From Listeria immobilis (GTDB taxonomy: Bacteria > Bacillota > Bacilli > Lactobacillales > Listeriaceae), in NCBI RefSeq assembly GCF_014322765.1, contig NZ_JAASTZ010000009.1, positions 62,001-126,000 of the forward strand: 64,000 nt of DNA, in the 5' to 3' direction. Below the pieces are notes generated by a model. The model did not search any database. It had not been told where the DNA came from and worked only from the letters and a program-made list of their open reading frames with translations. The first letter of the stretch is position 1. Each line of letters begins with the position of its first letter. Positions 9,529-18,795 of this stretch are shown in pieces. The position numbers and the translations under genes are program-made.

Positions 9529-10871
9529 TTTACACCCTCCAAGCTTGCCACAAAGGCATCAATTTCCTCTTTTGTGCGCATTTCCGTTACTGCAATTAAC
9601 ATATGATTTTTATATTTATCCTCATAAAATCCAAGGTCATATCCACCTATAATCCCTTCATCTAAGAGCGCTTCATTTATTTCTTTGATAGGTTTAGAAA
9701 GTTTAATAACAAATTCATTGAAAAAACTATCTGAAAATAAAACATTAAATCCGCTCTCTTGGAATTTTTGTTTAGCGTAATGAGATTTATCTAAGTTTTG
9801 TTTTGCCATTTCTGGTAATCCGACTTTACCTAATGTCGCCATCGCAACGGATGATGCCAGTGCATTTAAGGCTTGGTTAGAGCAAATATTTGAAGTAGCT
9901 TTATCACGGCGAATATGTTGTTCTCTCGCTTGCAACGTTAATACATAACCACGCTTTCCATTTTCATCAACGGTTTCTCCAACTAGTCGTCCAGGCACTT
10001 TACGCATTAATTTACTTGTTACTGCAAAGAAACCACAATGTGGACCACCAAATGACTCTGGAATACCAAAGACTTGCGAATCGCCAACAACAATGTCAGC
10101 GCCAAATTCTCCCGGTGGTGTAAGAAGTCCAAGCGCAAGCGGATTACTTGAAACTAACAATAATGAGTTATTCTCGTGAATGAGTTTTTCTATTTCAACT
10201 AATGGTTCTACTTGACCATAAAAATTCGGATATTGTACCGCAAACCCTGCAATGTCATCGTTCAGTGCCGTTTTTAACGCTTCTATATCTGTTTTCCCAT
10301 CTATTTCTGGGATAATTTCCACTTCAATATGTTGTCCAGCGGCATATGTTTTTAATACATTTATATTTTCAGGATGAACGGCTCCTGAAAGAAGAATTTT
10401 TTTGCGTTTAGTATGTCCGCTTGCTAGCATTGCTGCTTCCGCAAGCGCAGTTCCCCCATCATACATAGAAGAATTCGCTAAATCCATTCCGGTTAATTCC
10501 GCAATCATCGTTTGAAATTCAAAAATAGCTTGTAATTCTCCTTGAGAGATTTCCGGCTGATACGGGGTGTATGCTGTATAAAATTCAGAACGAGAAATCA
10601 CATGATCCACTACTGTAGGAATATAATGACTATATACTCCAGCTCCTAAAAATGAAGCATATTCGGTCGTATTTGCATTTTTGGAAGCAAGTTTAGACAG
10701 TTCTCGGAGTAAAGCTGGTTCTGATTTTGCTGGTTTTAAATCATACTCTCTTTTAAATCTAATTTTTTCTGGAATATCTTGAAATAAATCATCCACTGAC
10801 CCTACCCCGATAGTGTCAAGCATTTCTTTTTCATCTTGTTCCGTCATTGGTAAATAACGATGTTTTGCCAT
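9525..10871 (-). CDS. gcvPA: Glycine dehydrogenase (decarboxylating) subunit 1
   Basis: The N-terminal half of the split glycine cleavage P-protein, 448 aa, with a PLP-transferase type I fold but no PLP lysine; it pairs with GcvPB. The start [18 protein letters not shown] is typical. The ATG at 10871 is chosen, with AGGAGG 7 nt upstream; the GTG just before it (10874) would lie too close to the ribosome site. It lies 15 bp after gcvT in one riboswitch-controlled operon. Confidence 0.96.
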   Translation of the reverse strand: MAKHRYLPMTEQDEKEMLDTIGVGSVDDLFQDIPEKIRFKREYDLKPAKSEPALLRELSKLASKNANTTEYASFLGAGVYSHYIPTVVDHVISRSEFYTAYTPYQPEISQGELQAIFEFQTMIAELTGMDLANSSMYDGGTALAEAAMLASGHTKRKKILLSGAVHPENINVLKTYAAGQHIEVEIIPEIDGKTDIEALKTALNDDIAGFAVQYPNFYGQVEPLVEIEKLIHENNSLLLVSSNPLALGLLTPPGEFGADIVVGDSQVFGIPESFGGPHCGFFAVTSKLMRKVPGRLVGETVDENGKRGYVLTLQAREQHIRRDKATSNICSNQALNALASSVAMATLGKVGLPEMAKQNLDKSHYAKQKFQESGFNVLFSDSFFNEFVIKLSKPIKEINEALLDEGIIGGYDLGFYEDKYKNHMLIAVTEMRTKEEIDAFVASLEGVK

Positions 10872-10886
10872 CACATTTCCTCCTTT

Positions 10887-11975
10887 TTACTTTGCGCGTT
10901 TGTAAAATGGTGTTGCTACTACTTTTGCTCTTACTTTTTTATTTCGAATGCCCACTTCTAATTCTTGTCCAATTTCAGTATATGCAGTTTCTAATAAAGC
11001 TAATCCAATGTTGGTTCCAAGTGTTGGCGATTGTGTTCCGGATGTTACAACACCAATTTCTTTATTATTTAAAAATACTGGGTAATCATGCCGCGGTATT
11101 CCTCGCTCTATTAATTCAATACCAACTAATTTTCTCACTAAGCCAGCTTCTTTTTGGTTAATAAGTGCGTCTTTTCCGATAAAATCAGCATCTTTTTTTA
11201 ATTTAACAGCAAAATTAAGCCCTGCTTCAAGAGGAGTAATATCTTTACTTAATTCTTGACCATACAATGCTAAAACTGCTTCCAATCGCAAAGTATCTCG
11301 AGCACCTAGACCAATCGGTAATACCCCTTCTGCCATAATTGCTTCAAACACTTTGGTTGCATTTTCTTTTTGCATATAAATTTCAAAACCATCTTCTCCA
11401 GTGTAACCACTACGCGAAATAATTGTTTTCACACCTGCTATGTTTGCGTCCTCTACAAATCCAAAGAAACTAATCGCACTTAAATCAACATCGGTTATCT
11501 TAGCAAGAATTTTCTCCGCGTTAGGTCCTTGTAGCGCTAACTGACCATACATAGAAGAAACATTTGTAACTGAGACATTTTCTTTAATATTTTTTAACAT
11601 CCATTCATAATCTTTATCAGTGTTCGCCGCGTTTACAACTAGTATGTATTTAGTCTCAGATAATTTATAAACAACTAAATCATCGACTGTCCCTCCATCT
11701 TCATAGCACATAATATTGTATTGCGCTTTGCCTATTTTTATTTTTCCTATGTCATTAGATAATAAGTTTTGTAAATATGCTGTACTTCCAGCGCCTTCCA
11801 CTAAAATTTCTCCCATATGAGATACATCAAATAATCCTGCATCTGTTCGCACGGCCTCATGTTCTGCTTTTATTCCAGAAAATTGTACAGGTAAATCCCA
11901 TCCACCAAAATCAATTGTTTTAGCGCCGTATTTCTCATAAAGTGGATGAATAGGTGTTTTTAATAATTCTGTCAT
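10887..11975 (-). CDS. gcvT: Glycine cleavage system T protein (aminomethyltransferase)
   Basis: Transfers the methylene group from aminomethyl-lipoyl GcvH to tetrahydrofolate, releasing ammonia and giving 5,10-methylene-THF. The 362-aa product carries the family segments VSHMGEI (about residues 47-53) and [12 protein letters not shown] (about 227-238). The ATG at 11975 has AGGAGGATATAACT upstream. It is first in the operon, directly after a glycine riboswitch, so its expression should respond to glycine. Confidence 0.96.
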   Translation of the reverse strand: MTELLKTPIHPLYEKYGAKTIDFGGWDLPVQFSGIKAEHEAVRTDAGLFDVSHMGEILVEGAGSTAYLQNLLSNDIGKIKIGKAQYNIMCYEDGGTVDDLVVYKLSETKYILVVNAANTDKDYEWMLKNIKENVSVTNVSSMYGQLALQGPNAEKILAKITDVDLSAISFFGFVEDANIAGVKTIISRSGYTGEDGFEIYMQKENATKVFEAIMAEGVLPIGLGARDTLRLEAVLALYGQELSKDITPLEAGLNFAVKLKKDADFIGKDALINQKEAGLVRKLVGIELIERGIPRHDYPVFLNNKEIGVVTSGTQSPTLGTNIGLALLETAYTEIGQELEVGIRNKKVRAKVVATPFYKRAK

Positions 11976-12002
11976 AGTTATATCCTCCTTTTTTTCACAT
12001 AA

Positions 12003-12160
12003 CAAAAAGGCTTATATGGTTCATAAGCCCTGTCGTGAAACAAAAAACTCCAGAGTCGCGTCCCGTAAACATCCTTTTGCCTGAGAGTTTCACATCTGCA
12101 TGCTTTCCCCGTCGGCGCTGCATTTTTGCAGTCTCTCTGTTTACATTCACCCGCTAATTC
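12003..12160 (-). promoter_or_regulatory. Glycine riboswitch with terminator-type expression platform
   Basis: On the minus strand the leader of gcvT carries the glycine aptamer core: GAGAGAC, CGCCGACGGGG, AAACTCTCAGGCAAAAGG, then ACTCTGGAG. It appears to be one aptamer plus a short ghost element rather than a full tandem. It is followed by a hairpin GGCTTAT/ATAAGCC (12009-12015 and 12023-12029) with T5, which can serve as the terminator. In Bacillus the homologous element turns gcv on when glycine binds; the same logic is inferred here. Confidence 0.9.
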
Positions 12161-12345
12161 TATTATGTATTTGCCTTTTCTATAGCTTATCACGACTTCT
12201 ATTGTTCGGCAAATAATTAGTTTTAATCCTATTTTTTTATTAATTAAGGATGTTCGTTCGGAATGTAAGGGCTTTATTACTCATTCTCTTTCCGATCATA
12301 CGCATGTGATATTTTGCGCATAGTTTGTGAAATATTTCAAAACAC
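12161..12345. other. Intergenic region between divergent gcv and comG units
   Basis: No gene is supported here. It should hold the gcv promoter on the minus strand (I see no convincing -35/-10 pair) and the start of the comG control region on the plus strand. The rest is AT-rich sequence without obvious repeats. Confidence 0.6.
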
Positions 12346-12389
12346 AAAAAATGTTTTTCGCTCATTTATCCACTTAAAAACATATTTTT
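12346..12389 (+). promoter_or_regulatory. ComK box (two AT-boxes) upstream of comGA
   Basis: Two exact AAAA-N5-TTTT boxes, at 12346-12358 and 12377-12389, are separated by exactly 18 bp, one of the spacings known for ComK dimers of dimers in B. subtilis. They lie about 125 bp upstream of comGA. This implies that the comG operon is under ComK control. Confidence 0.85.
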
Positions 12390-12513
12390 TCGGTTTAAAT
12401 TTAATATCAAAAAATGAATTTCACTTCCTAATAATAAATTTTCGTTTTTGTGAAAAAAAGTTGAAGGAGGATTTAAACATAATATGTGGAATATGACTTG
12501 TAAGGAGGTTGTT

Positions 12514-13527
12514 ATGCCACAAAATTTAATGAATTCTATTTTATTACAAGCACTTCAAGTTAACGCAAGCGATATCCATATTCATCCTTTAAATAATCGC
12601 TATTTATTACGTTTAAGGATAAATGGTACTTTACTTCCGTTACGCTACTTCTCGTTAGAAATTGGTGAAAAATTAATTTCTTATCTTAAATTCCAAGCTG
12701 CTTTAGACATAAGCGAAAAAAGAAAGCCACAATCTGGTAGTTATGAGAAAGAAACTAATGTAGAAAAAATAGCTTTAAGACTATCCACTATCCCAAATAA
12801 AGATTTTCTAGAAAGCATTGTTATCCGTGTTTTTCGTTACAAATATCCTATTCCATTTTTACAATCTAGCCTCTTCCCTCAACTAACTAAACAAATTATA
12901 AAACAATGTAAAGATAAAACTGGTTTATTTTTGTTCTCAGGTAGTACCGGAAGTGGAAAATCCAGCTCAATGTATAGTTTGGTTTCTTTTATTAAAGAAA
13001 ATACCGAACTTCAGGTTATCACGATTGAAGATCCAGTGGAACATCACTCTCCAGAATTTCTTCAAGTTGAAATCAATGAAAAAGCTAATCTAACCTATGC
13101 CAACCTAATCAAAGCAGTTCTGCGTCACGATCCAGATATATTAATAATTGGAGAGATTAGAGATACTGAAACAGCAAAAATGGTCATTCGAGCTGCTTTG
13201 ACAGGTCATTTAGTATTAAGTACTGTTCACGCAGGAGATTCTTATGGCGTTTTATTTAGGTTGTTGGAATTAGGTATAAGTCGCGAAGAATTAGCTCAAT
13301 GTTTACTTGGAATTAGTTTTCAACAACTAGTCCATTTATATTGTGTATATTGCGGTTCTAAATGCCAACCATATTGTACTCATTTACAGCGAAAACGAAC
13401 TGCGATCTACGAAGTACTATCAAAACAAGATATTCAGACATATTTCCATTCTAAAAAACAACAAACCAAACCCAAGTACACACTTCAAGAAGTTCAACAA
13501 AAAGGAGTTGCTTATGGCTTTTTTTAA
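12514..13527 (+). CDS. comGA: Competence pilus assembly ATPase ComGA
   Basis: A type II/IV secretion ATPase that powers assembly of the competence pseudopilus at the cytoplasmic membrane. At 337 aa it has Walker A GSTGSGKS (143-150), the Asp/Walker B segment ILIIGEIRD (209-217), the His-box STVHAGD, and a C-terminal four-Cys cluster (277, 280, 284, 288) suited to zinc. The ATG at 12514 has TAAGGAGG upstream. A second AAGGAGG at about 12463 precedes an in-frame ATG at 12484, so a 10-residue N-terminal extension is possible. It overlaps comGB by 14 bp. Confidence 0.95.
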   Translation: MPQNLMNSILLQALQVNASDIHIHPLNNRYLLRLRINGTLLPLRYFSLEIGEKLISYLKFQAALDISEKRKPQSGSYEKETNVEKIALRLSTIPNKDFLESIVIRVFRYKYPIPFLQSSLFPQLTKQIIKQCKDKTGLFLFSGSTGSGKSSSMYSLVSFIKENTELQVITIEDPVEHHSPEFLQVEINEKANLTYANLIKAVLRHDPDILIIGEIRDTETAKMVIRAALTGHLVLSTVHAGDSYGVLFRLLELGISREELAQCLLGISFQQLVHLYCVYCGSKCQPYCTHLQRKRTAIYEVLSKQDIQTYFHSKKQQTKPKYTLQEVQQKGVAYGFF

Positions 13528-14545
13528 ACGTATTAATTGGAAAGATGATGGCGAATTTTTAGTCAGAGTTGCTAATTTGCTAGATAAAGGGTTTTCTCTT
13601 GATGCTGCCATTCGTTTTTTAAGTATTACTTCTACCAAGCATCAGGAACGCTACAAAAAAATTATTTCATCCCTAGCATCTGGAAACTCCTTTGCCAACT
13701 CACTTCAACAAAATGACTTTCCAGAGTTTATCTGCTCCCAACTTCATTATGCACAAAGTCACGGTTTTTTTATTCAAACAATTCAAGAAACCGGTGTCCA
13801 TATGAAGAGAAAAGCCGAAGAACAAACCGCATTAAAAAAAGCTTTTCAATATCCACTTGTTCTATTTTCTACTGTTATTATCGTTTTCTTTTTACTACGA
13901 ATTTTTCTTCTCCCAAAATTTGACCTTTTATTTTCGCAGCTATCTAATAGTGACTCGCTCGGATCCAACTTCACTTATTTTTTACTAGAACAAGTACCTA
14001 TTATTTTAGGTGGATTCATGCTCTTGCTTTTTATTAGTATTAGTTTCCTTATAAAAAAGCAAAATCAAAAAAATGCTTATCAACGTGCTTATTTTTATTG
14101 TCGAATCCCTTATATACGTCAATTTTCGCAAATTCATTATTCACAGATTTTCTCTCGTGAAATGGGTTACCTTTTAAAAAGTGGATTATCCATATCACAT
14201 ATCATGCAATTGTTTGGAAGCGAGAGTTCTTCCCCTTTTTTTCAGGCGATTGCTAAACAAATCCTCCCTTTTCTAGAAGCTGGTCTTCCTTTAACAAAAG
14301 CACTTGAACAAATGCCTATTTTTGAAAAAGAACTTTATTATATTGTTATTCATGGAGAAAAGAACGGTAATTTAGCAGAAGAATTATTATTTTATTATCA
14401 TTTATGCCATCAAAAAGCACTAATAAAAACAGAAAAAATATTTACATTTATTCAACCTGTTGTATTTATTATCATCGGTATTTTAATTATATCAATCTAC
14501 CTATCCATTTTATATCCAATGTTTTCCATGGTAAATCAAATTTAA
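13514..14545 (+). CDS. comGB: Competence pilus assembly membrane protein ComGB
   Basis: A GspF/PilC-type polytopic platform protein for the competence pilus, 343 aa. There are two T2SF repeats, with hydrophobic segments near residues 110-133, 165-185 and 315-338. The ATG at 13514 has AAAGGAG upstream, inside the comGA 3' end, giving coupled translation. Frames opening earlier are shadows of comGA. Length and membrane pattern match ComGB, and the reading frame is intact. Confidence 0.93.
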   Translation: MAFFKRINWKDDGEFLVRVANLLDKGFSLDAAIRFLSITSTKHQERYKKIISSLASGNSFANSLQQNDFPEFICSQLHYAQSHGFFIQTIQETGVHMKRKAEEQTALKKAFQYPLVLFSTVIIVFFLLRIFLLPKFDLLFSQLSNSDSLGSNFTYFLLEQVPIILGGFMLLLFISISFLIKKQNQKNAYQRAYFYCRIPYIRQFSQIHYSQIFSREMGYLLKSGLSISHIMQLFGSESSSPFFQAIAKQILPFLEAGLPLTKALEQMPIFEKELYYIVIHGEKNGNLAEELLFYYHLCHQKALIKTEKIFTFIQPVVFIIIGILIISIYLSILYPMFSMVNQI

Positions 14546-14559
14546 AGGAGGCCGTTTAC

Positions 14560-14883
14560 ATGTTTAAAAGAAAAATTGATTGGCGTGATGAGCGAGGATT
14601 TACACTCGTTGAAATGCTTATTGTTTTATTAGTTGTTAGTGTTTTACTCTTATTAACTATACCGAATATTGTTTCTCAAAGTAAATCTATTAATAATAAG
14701 GGGTGCGAGGCTTTTGTTTCTATGGTACAAGGTCAAGTTCAATCCTATCAACTTGAGAAAAATAGTATTCCATCTGTTAATGATTTAGTTAGTGAAGGCT
14801 ACTTAAAATCCAACCAAAAATCATGCCCGAATGGAAATAGTATTAAAATTGATAGTTCTGGAAATGTAACGGAAAGTCGATGA
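14560..14883 (+). CDS. comGC: Major competence pseudopilin ComGC
   Basis: The major pseudopilin subunit, 107 aa. A basic leader ends at the prepilin peptidase site RG|FTLVEMLIV (cleavage after Gly13), followed by the long hydrophobic helix. Two cysteines (GCEAF and KSCPNG) probably form the intramolecular disulfide seen in the family. The ATG has AAAGGAGG upstream. It should be processed by ComC, which is not in the window. Confidence 0.94.
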   Translation: MFKRKIDWRDERGFTLVEMLIVLLVVSVLLLLTIPNIVSQSKSINNKGCEAFVSMVQGQVQSYQLEKNSIPSVNDLVSEGYLKSNQKSCPNGNSIKIDSSGNVTESR

Positions 14884-15308
14884 AAATTAATGCTTTTACA
14901 TTGATAGAAATGTTACTTGTTCTCTCTATTAGTCTGATAATGATTAATTTAACTATCTTCCCAATAGCAAATACTATTTCAAAACTAAACGAAGAACAAT
15001 TGTTAGAAGAAGTGAAAGCATCCATTTACTACGCCCAATTAAATGCTATTACTAGCGGTCAAGATACTACTATTACCTTTTCTCCTCAGGAAAATCAATT
15101 AACTGCTATAACAAAAAATCAGTTACTTTTTACATTGCCACTAACACCATCAATAAAACTTGATCATGTTAAACCAGAAAAATTCCGTTTCTCTAGCATA
15201 AATGGTTCTATCAATCGCTTTACTACAGTCCGATTGCTGGGTATTTCTAACAACTACAAACTAATATTTCAAATTGGAAAGGGGCGATTTAAAATTGAGA
15301 AAAATTAA
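14880..15308 (+). CDS. comGD: Competence minor pseudopilin ComGD
   Basis: A minor pseudopilin of 142 aa, starting in a 4-bp ATGA overlap with comGC. The short leader ends in AFTLIEMLLVL, a prepilin-type N-methylation/cleavage motif with Ala in place of Gly at -1. The first ~30 residues form the hydrophobic helix, followed by a polar beta-rich domain. Function is inferred from position in comG and the N-terminal motif. Confidence 0.9.
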   Translation: MKINAFTLIEMLLVLSISLIMINLTIFPIANTISKLNEEQLLEEVKASIYYAQLNAITSGQDTTITFSPQENQLTAITKNQLLFTLPLTPSIKLDHVKPEKFRFSSINGSINRFTTVRLLGISNNYKLIFQIGKGRFKIEKN

Positions 15309-15579
15309 TGGTTTTTCTTTAGTTGAGAGTATGGTTTCCCTATTATTATTCACTTTAGTTTGTAGTTTCTTACTGCCGCTTTCCATGACTATTTTCCAAC
15401 AAATTGAACATGAAAAAGACCAAAGTCTACTATATCAGCAACTATTTGAACATAGCGAATTATTACTTCATAAAAATATCCCAGTTATCTATAGTGATAA
15501 TCAAATAAAAAGTTTTTACGAAGAAGGAGGTATTCAAATTTGTGCAAAAAATAATCAGCAAGAACAATGTACTTTGTAG
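15295..15579 (+). CDS. comGE: Competence minor pseudopilin ComGE
   Basis: A small pseudopilin, 94 aa from the TTG at 15295, with GGAAAGGGG about 10 nt upstream and a 14-bp overlap with comGD. The leader MRKING|FSLVESMVSLLLF matches the prepilin cleavage site. The rest is polar, with two Cys near the C-terminus (IQICAKNNQQEQC). An in-frame TTG at 15274 would add seven residues but has no ribosome site. Confidence 0.86.
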   Translation: MRKINGFSLVESMVSLLLFTLVCSFLLPLSMTIFQQIEHEKDQSLLYQQLFEHSELLLHKNIPVIYSDNQIKSFYEEGGIQICAKNNQQEQCTL

Positions 15580-16009
15580 AGGTACTTCTCCTGCCTTTAC
15601 TCTTCTTGAAACCATTCTTTCTGTCACAATAATTTTAAGCATTAGCTCCCTTATCCCGCTCTTTTTTCAGTGCTATAGCAAAACGATAGAACTCAGTAAT
15701 TTAGATCAAACAACAGAATGGCAACTTTTCTTAATGCAAATGCGATTAGAATGGGAAAATGCGAGTAATATTACAATTGATAAAGAGAAATTAACTTTTC
15801 AAGTAGAAGATAAACAAATCACCTATACTAAATTTAATGATTTACTAAGAAGACAAGTAGACGGTAAGGGACATGAACCTTTGTTAACACAACTTAAAGA
15901 ATGGGAGTTTATAAAAAAAGAAAATCAATTAATTTTAAAAGCAAACTTTTCAAATACAACACGCTATACATCACGATTCCCTTTGCCACAACTAAAGGAG
16001 CATCCATGA
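15542..16009 (+). CDS. comGF: Competence minor pseudopilin ComGF
   Basis: A 155-aa ComGF-family pseudopilin. The GTG start lies 11 nt after AAGGAGG, inside the comGE 3' end (38-bp overlap). The N-terminus holds a longer leader with AFTLLETILSVTIIL at about residues 18-32, then a soluble domain with the family-type aromatic and basic residues. Expected to sit in the pseudopilus tip complex with ComGD, E and G. Confidence 0.88.
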   Translation: MQKIISKNNVLCRGTSPAFTLLETILSVTIILSISSLIPLFFQCYSKTIELSNLDQTTEWQLFLMQMRLEWENASNITIDKEKLTFQVEDKQITYTKFNDLLRRQVDGKGHEPLLTQLKEWEFIKKENQLILKANFSNTTRYTSRFPLPQLKEHP

Positions 16010-16335
16010 AACAAAATGCATTTACACTTCCTTTTACTATATTCATTGCTTTAATAACTATTTTGATTGTGACTGGCAGTGCTTCCATTTTTAAAAGACA
16101 AATTGCATATGAAAAGATGATTCAAAATTATTACTTGGCTTCTGCAGAACTTAATCTAGTAGTTATAAATGCAAAAGAAGCCCCTATTCCAGCTAGTTTC
16201 ACAAGGAAATATGGTTCATCCAAGATTAATTGTGCATCTACTACTAATAAATCTGAGGAATATAATTGCCAAATTCTTTTAGAAAACGGCTATTTATTTT
16301 CAAAAAATTTTACAATAAAAAACAACAAACCCTAA
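16006..16335 (+). CDS. comGG: Competence protein ComGG
   Basis: Last gene of the comG operon, 109 aa, starting in a 4-bp overlap with comGF after AAAGGAG. It has an N-terminal hydrophobic helix (about residues 8-26) and a short polar domain with two Cys (INCAS, EYNCQ). ComGG proteins are poorly conserved, so the name rests on position, size and topology. It ends about 20 bp from the convergent lipoprotein gene. Confidence 0.82.
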   Translation: MKQNAFTLPFTIFIALITILIVTGSASIFKRQIAYEKMIQNYYLASAELNLVVINAKEAPIPASFTRKYGSSKINCASTTNKSEEYNCQILLENGYLFSKNFTIKNNKP

Positions 16336-16354
16336 ATAATTAGAAGTTCGTTGT

Positions 16355-17446
16355 TTAAAATGATTTTGTTGGCGTATTTATCAGATTATACATTTTACCA
16401 GTTTTAGTATCTATTACTTTATCAAATAAGTAACCATAAAGAACCAAGTCACCTGTTTCATAAGATAATATTGGCTGATTGTCCATTAAATCTAAAACAG
16501 TAGTCTCTTTTTTAGTTGTTGGATTAACTTTTACTAATTTATATTCATTTTGATTTCCACTTATTTTTGCACTCTCATATGGTTCAAAAGTCAAGAAAGC
16601 ATTTTTATCAAAATTCGCATCGAAATAAGGAATAAAAGTGCCTAACTCATCATACTCTCGTGCAGAGCTATAAGAGTAAAAGTTTTGAAACCCAATAGTT
16701 CTAAACTCGTATAACAATTTTTCATCAGAAGCTTTTTCAATTGTAATTAACACGTTGTCATGTACAGCAAATTGCATAATATTTGCTACAATTAAACTCT
16801 TTGAAGCATTATCTCTAATATCTTGTAAATACAAATTGCCTAATTCATCGTCTGGCTTATCTTTGTTATTGGAAACAATTAAATTATCTCCATACCAAGA
16901 TACAAATGGAGAAGTTAGTTCCACTTTATTAACCTGATTTAGTGTATAATCCCAATCTTCCACATGAAAATCCCATTCCGGACTATAAACGACTAACATT
17001 ATTTTCTCTGGTGATTCATTATTCCAATAAAAATTAGTTGTAAGTGGATTAGTTTCTCTGGATGCAATAATCTTTCCATCGCTTAAATCAATTACTCGCA
17101 TTACCGCTTTTTTATTAGACTTAGCAGAATAAAGGAGCATATTGCGATAATCTGGACTGATTTGCACTTCCGAGATAGGTTCTTTTGTATTAAAAATAGC
17201 ACGCTTTTTTCCATTATAGATATTTAATTCATTAAAATAACTGATACCTTTTACTTTGGTCTGTAGCAATACCGAATCTTTTGATAACCAGCCCACTACA
17301 CGCTGAAATTCTTTCGTTTTAAGTTGAATAGCCTGAACATCTTTTGTTGTCTTTTTTTGCGGTTCTTTTTCTTTTACGCAACCAAAAGAGATAAAAATCA
17401 AGCCTATGGATACAACAATAAGCATAAATGTAGTTGATTTTTTCAT
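16355..17446 (-). CDS. Putative lipoprotein with beta-propeller-like repeats, unknown function
   Basis: A 363-aa protein with a Lys-rich signal peptide and a Cys at residue 23 (FISFGC), an imperfect lipobox with Phe at -2. The mature part has repeated short strand patterns (for example KVKGISYFNELNIYNGKK and MRVIDLSDGKIIAS) resembling a YncE/WD-like propeller, but no family is recognised with certainty. It is probably anchored on the outer face of the membrane. It stands alone, convergent with comG and separated from glcK by a terminator. Confidence 0.7.
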   Translation of the reverse strand: MKKSTTFMLIVVSIGLIFISFGCVKEKEPQKKTTKDVQAIQLKTKEFQRVVGWLSKDSVLLQTKVKGISYFNELNIYNGKKRAIFNTKEPISEVQISPDYRNMLLYSAKSNKKAVMRVIDLSDGKIIASRETNPLTTNFYWNNESPEKIMLVVYSPEWDFHVEDWDYTLNQVNKVELTSPFVSWYGDNLIVSNNKDKPDDELGNLYLQDIRDNASKSLIVANIMQFAVHDNVLITIEKASDEKLLYEFRTIGFQNFYSYSSAREYDELGTFIPYFDANFDKNAFLTFEPYESAKISGNQNEYKLVKVNPTTKKETTVLDLMDNQPILSYETGDLVLYGYLFDKVIDTKTGKMYNLINTPTKSF

Positions 17447-17527
17447 CTTTTGCCTCCAATCTCTCTATGCTAAAATTTTACCCTTTTCGTAGTAAGCTAA
17501 AACAATTCTCATAGAAAGATACACTTC

Positions 17528-17564
17528 AAAAAACAAGCTACAATAACGGAGTATTATTGTAGCT
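17528..17564 (-). terminator. Terminator of the rhomboid-yqgQ-glcK unit
   Basis: AGCTACAATAA and TTATTGTAGCT (17536-17546 and 17554-17564) form an 11-bp perfect stem with a 7-nt loop; on the minus strand it is followed by TGTTTTTTG. Confidence 0.85.
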
Positions 17565-17576
17565 GTAGAGATAGTA

Positions 17577-18545
17577 TTAATCTTCCGTTGGTATCGCTAA
17601 CCATGCAGCACCGATTACCCCAGCGTCATTCCCTTTTGTCGCAATAGATAATTTAGTAGATTCTTTTACTGCTGGAAATACCATTGTTTCAAAATAATTT
17701 CTGACTGGTGTCAATAATTGATCTCCTGCCGCTGAAACTCCACCGCCAATAATTATCTTTTCTGGGTTTAGCATGTTACCAATATGACTAAGTGCAAGTG
17801 CTAAGTAAAAAGAAATTTTATCAATTGTAGCATTAGCTAAAGCGTCTCCTTCAGCAGCTAATTCGAAAATTAATTTAGATGTAATATTTTCATCTTTTTT
17901 GATTGCTTCTTTAAGGTCTGATTCACCTGTATATTCCTTAGCTAAATCTTTTGCAACTCGAACGATTCCTGTTGCAGATGCTACAGTTTCTAAGCACCCT
18001 TTTTTACCACAAGTACAGTCATAACCATTTTCTGGAACAACTGTTACATGACCAATTTCACCAGCTGCACCACGAATACCATGCAATATTTTTCCTTCTG
18101 CGAAAATGCCGCCTCCAACACCAGTTCCAAGCGTTACAAACACAACATTTGCACCACCTTCTCCAGCACCTTTCCAGCGTTCACCTAGCGCTGCAACGTT
18201 GGCATCATTATCTAATGAAATGCTTAGACCAGTAATTTTTTCTAAATCTTCACTTACATTTTGCTCTTCTGCCCAGTTAAGATTATAAGCTCCTTTAACC
18301 GTTCCAGTATCATAGTTAACCGTTCCAGGAGTTCCCATACCAATTCCATAAAATATATCATTATCGAGTTGTAAGTCAGTCAATTTTTGATTGATGGAAT
18401 CGCCAATATCTTTTACAATATGAGAACCTTTGTCTTCAATATTTGTATCGATAGTCCATTTTTCTTCTATTTCGCCTTCTTTTGTTAAAATAGCTAATTT
18501 TGCTGTTGTCCCACCTAAATCTACACCAATTAATTTTTTGTTCAT
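17577..18545 (-). CDS. glcK: ROK-family glucokinase
   Basis: Phosphorylates glucose with ATP in the cytoplasm. The 322-aa product has the N-terminal phosphate loop IGVDLGGTTAKLA, the ROK zinc-binding CTCGKKGCLE segment (about residues 180-189) and GxGxGGG-type motifs (VTLGTGVGGGIF). The ATG at 18545 is preferred; a GTG directly before it at 18548 has slightly better spacing to AAGGAG. The yqgP-yqgQ-glcK order matches Bacillus. Confidence 0.93.
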   Translation of the reverse strand: MNKKLIGVDLGGTTAKLAILTKEGEIEEKWTIDTNIEDKGSHIVKDIGDSINQKLTDLQLDNDIFYGIGMGTPGTVNYDTGTVKGAYNLNWAEEQNVSEDLEKITGLSISLDNDANVAALGERWKGAGEGGANVVFVTLGTGVGGGIFAEGKILHGIRGAAGEIGHVTVVPENGYDCTCGKKGCLETVASATGIVRVAKDLAKEYTGESDLKEAIKKDENITSKLIFELAAEGDALANATIDKISFYLALALSHIGNMLNPEKIIIGGGVSAAGDQLLTPVRNYFETMVFPAVKESTKLSIATKGNDAGVIGAAWLAIPTED

Positions 18546-18570
18546 CACTTCTGTTCTCCTTATAGTTATA

Positions 18571-18783
18571 TTAGTTTAAACTACTATTTTTTCGCTGTTC
18601 TTTAATTAACTCTTGTTTTAGAATACTTCTCGCATTAGCAAATACTTCTCTATCCAAAATATTGTGTTTAAAAAGTTCTGTTACTTCATATTCCATCATT
18701 TCAATGTCATATTGTCGCTTCCCTAAATAAACAATAATGCCATGCTTCTTTAACAATTGAGCAACATCATAAACTGTTTTCAC
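18571..18783 (-). CDS. yqgQ: YqgQ family protein (DUF910)
   Basis: A 70-aa helical protein of the DUF910/YqgQ family, recognised by MKTVYDVAQLLKKHGIIVYLG and the MMEYEVTELF stretch. Members may bind single-stranded nucleic acid, judged from a structure, but no role is proven. It sits between the rhomboid gene (12 bp away) and glcK, as in B. subtilis. Confidence 0.88.
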   Translation of the reverse strand: MKTVYDVAQLLKKHGIIVYLGKRQYDIEMMEYEVTELFKHNILDREVFANARSILKQELIKEQRKNSSLN

Positions 18784-18795
18784 ATTAAAAACCTC

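Noticed and set aside
11978-12193. 71-residue open frame on the minus strand upstream of gcvT
   Set aside because: It lies inside the glycine riboswitch and its hairpin; the Cys/Arg-rich translation has no ribosome site and no protein character.
16320-16360. Terminator between comGG and the lipoprotein gene
   Set aside because: AAACAAC/GTTGTTT pairing is weak and interrupted, with no clear T-tract, so it is not listed as a terminator.
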